5,560 nt of DNA from Marinospirillum sp. (lineage in GTDB: Bacteria; Pseudomonadota; Gammaproteobacteria; Pseudomonadales; Halomonadaceae), in the NCBI GenBank assembly GCA_007116195.1, contig SKIX01000052.1:1-5560 (forward strand). Direction: 5' to 3'. A model generated the notes under the pieces. The model was not told the DNA's origin. It did not search any database and saw only the letters and a program-made list of their open reading frames with translations. Position 1 is the first letter of the stretch. Every line of letters begins with the position of its first letter. Made by a program: the position numbers and the translations under genes. Below, piece after piece: positions 5,420 through 5,560 of the stretch.

Positions 5420-5444
5420 TGTAGGAGCTTTCTCTGAAAGCGAT
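5420..5444 (+). repeat. REP element, copy 3 (GCTTTC stem)
   Basis: On the plus strand it has head TGTAGGAGC, stem GCTTTC / GAAAGC with loop TCT, and tail GCGAT. Head and tail match the minus-strand copies while the stem differs on both arms, keeping the pairing. It faces copy 4 tail to tail with 6 bp between them, forming a REP pair (BIME-like unit). Confidence 0.85.
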
Positions 5445-5450
5445 GTTTTG

Positions 5451-5476
5451 ATCGCGCAGAGGACTGCGCTCCTACA
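5451..5476 (-). repeat. REP element, copy 4 (GCGCAG stem)
   Basis: On the minus strand it has head TGTAGGAGC, stem GCGCAG / CTGCGC with the 4-nt loop TCCT, and tail GCGAT. Compared with copies 1 and 2 the sixth stem pair is swapped from C-G to G-C, a compensatory change. It is the inverted partner of copy 3. Confidence 0.85.
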
Positions 5477-5497
5477 GGGTGTGTTTTTCCCCTGGTT

Positions 5498-5522
5498 TGT
5501 GGGAGCTCTCTCTGAGAGCGAT
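5498..5522 (+). repeat. REP element, copy 5 (GCTCTC stem)
   Basis: On the plus strand it has head TGTGGGAGC, stem GCTCTC / GAGAGC with loop TCT, and tail GCGAT. It belongs to the same stem subtype as copy 3 with one compensatory T-A to C-G exchange. Its last base is the first base of the possible TCA (stop TGA on the minus strand) of the gene at the right edge. Confidence 0.85.
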
Positions 5523-5560
5523 CAAGTCATTTTTTCCAGATGGGCTTTGACCCGCATGTA
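5522..5560 (-). CDS. Possible 3' end of an unidentified upstream gene
   Basis: Reading leftward from the edge, one minus-strand frame gives YMRVKAHLEKMT and then TGA. The composition resembles a protein C-terminus (charged amphipathic helix), and the REP cluster starting exactly at the stop fits the usual placement of REPs just after genes. Twelve codons are too few to identify a family or prove coding. An intergenic origin is possible. Confidence 0.35.
   Translation of the reverse strand, partial: YMRVKAHLEKMT

Noticed and set aside
5420..5476. Rho-independent terminator formed by the REP pair
   Set aside because: The hairpins are not followed by a continuous U-tract on either strand. The GTTTTT after copy 4 on the plus strand comes 6 nt later.
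5351..5522. CRISPR array
   Set aside because: The repeats are short, variable in the stem, in mixed orientation and separated by only a few to about 20 bp. They fit REP elements, and no cas gene is present.

Overview
The window looks like chromosomal DNA of a marine-type gammaproteobacterium (Oceanospirillales, Marinobacter or Pseudomonas-like). The reasons are a short, Pseudomonas-style MiaE, a chromosomal 'TraF-like' outer-membrane protein of the kind common in marine gammaproteobacteria, the COG3014 / LpoB-like / LPP20 lipoprotein cluster, and REP elements with the GTRGGAGC...GCGAT layout typical of Pseudomonas relatives. Base composition is moderate, with AT-rich intergenic DNA. This taxonomic placement is an inference from gene content. 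All genes seen lie on the minus strand.

Layout in transcription order (right to left): 5522-5560 may hold the last 12 codons of an upstream minus-strand gene. 5351-5522 is a cluster of five REP hairpins plus one truncated copy. The REP nearest miaE also carries a plausible sigma70 promoter. 4680-5315 is miaE (tRNA ms2io6A hydroxylase, intact di-iron ligands). A weak terminator-like hairpin, a short palindrome and a possible promoter fill 4610-4679. Three lipoprotein genes follow, almost end to end: a COG3014 TPR-like lipoprotein (2820-4577), an LpoB-like lipoprotein (2169-2795) and an LPP20-family lipoprotein (1125-2165). A clean rho-independent terminator closes this set at 1090-1116. A separate AT-rich promoter region (900-1089) then drives a TraF-like secreted beta-rich protein that runs off the left edge (1-899).

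How the genes work together: the three lipoproteins have tight spacing, probable translational coupling at the last junction and one shared terminator. They very probably form one operon whose products sit at the inner face of the outer membrane. The LpoB-like and LPP20 folds recur in cell-wall synthase activators and in outer-membrane flagellar or secretion accessory proteins, so a cell-envelope role is likely, but the sequence does not fix the exact function. MiaE acts independently in tRNA modification. The most noteworthy features are the understudied lipoprotein operon and the REP cluster, whose stems show compensatory changes and whose two stem types are split by orientation.
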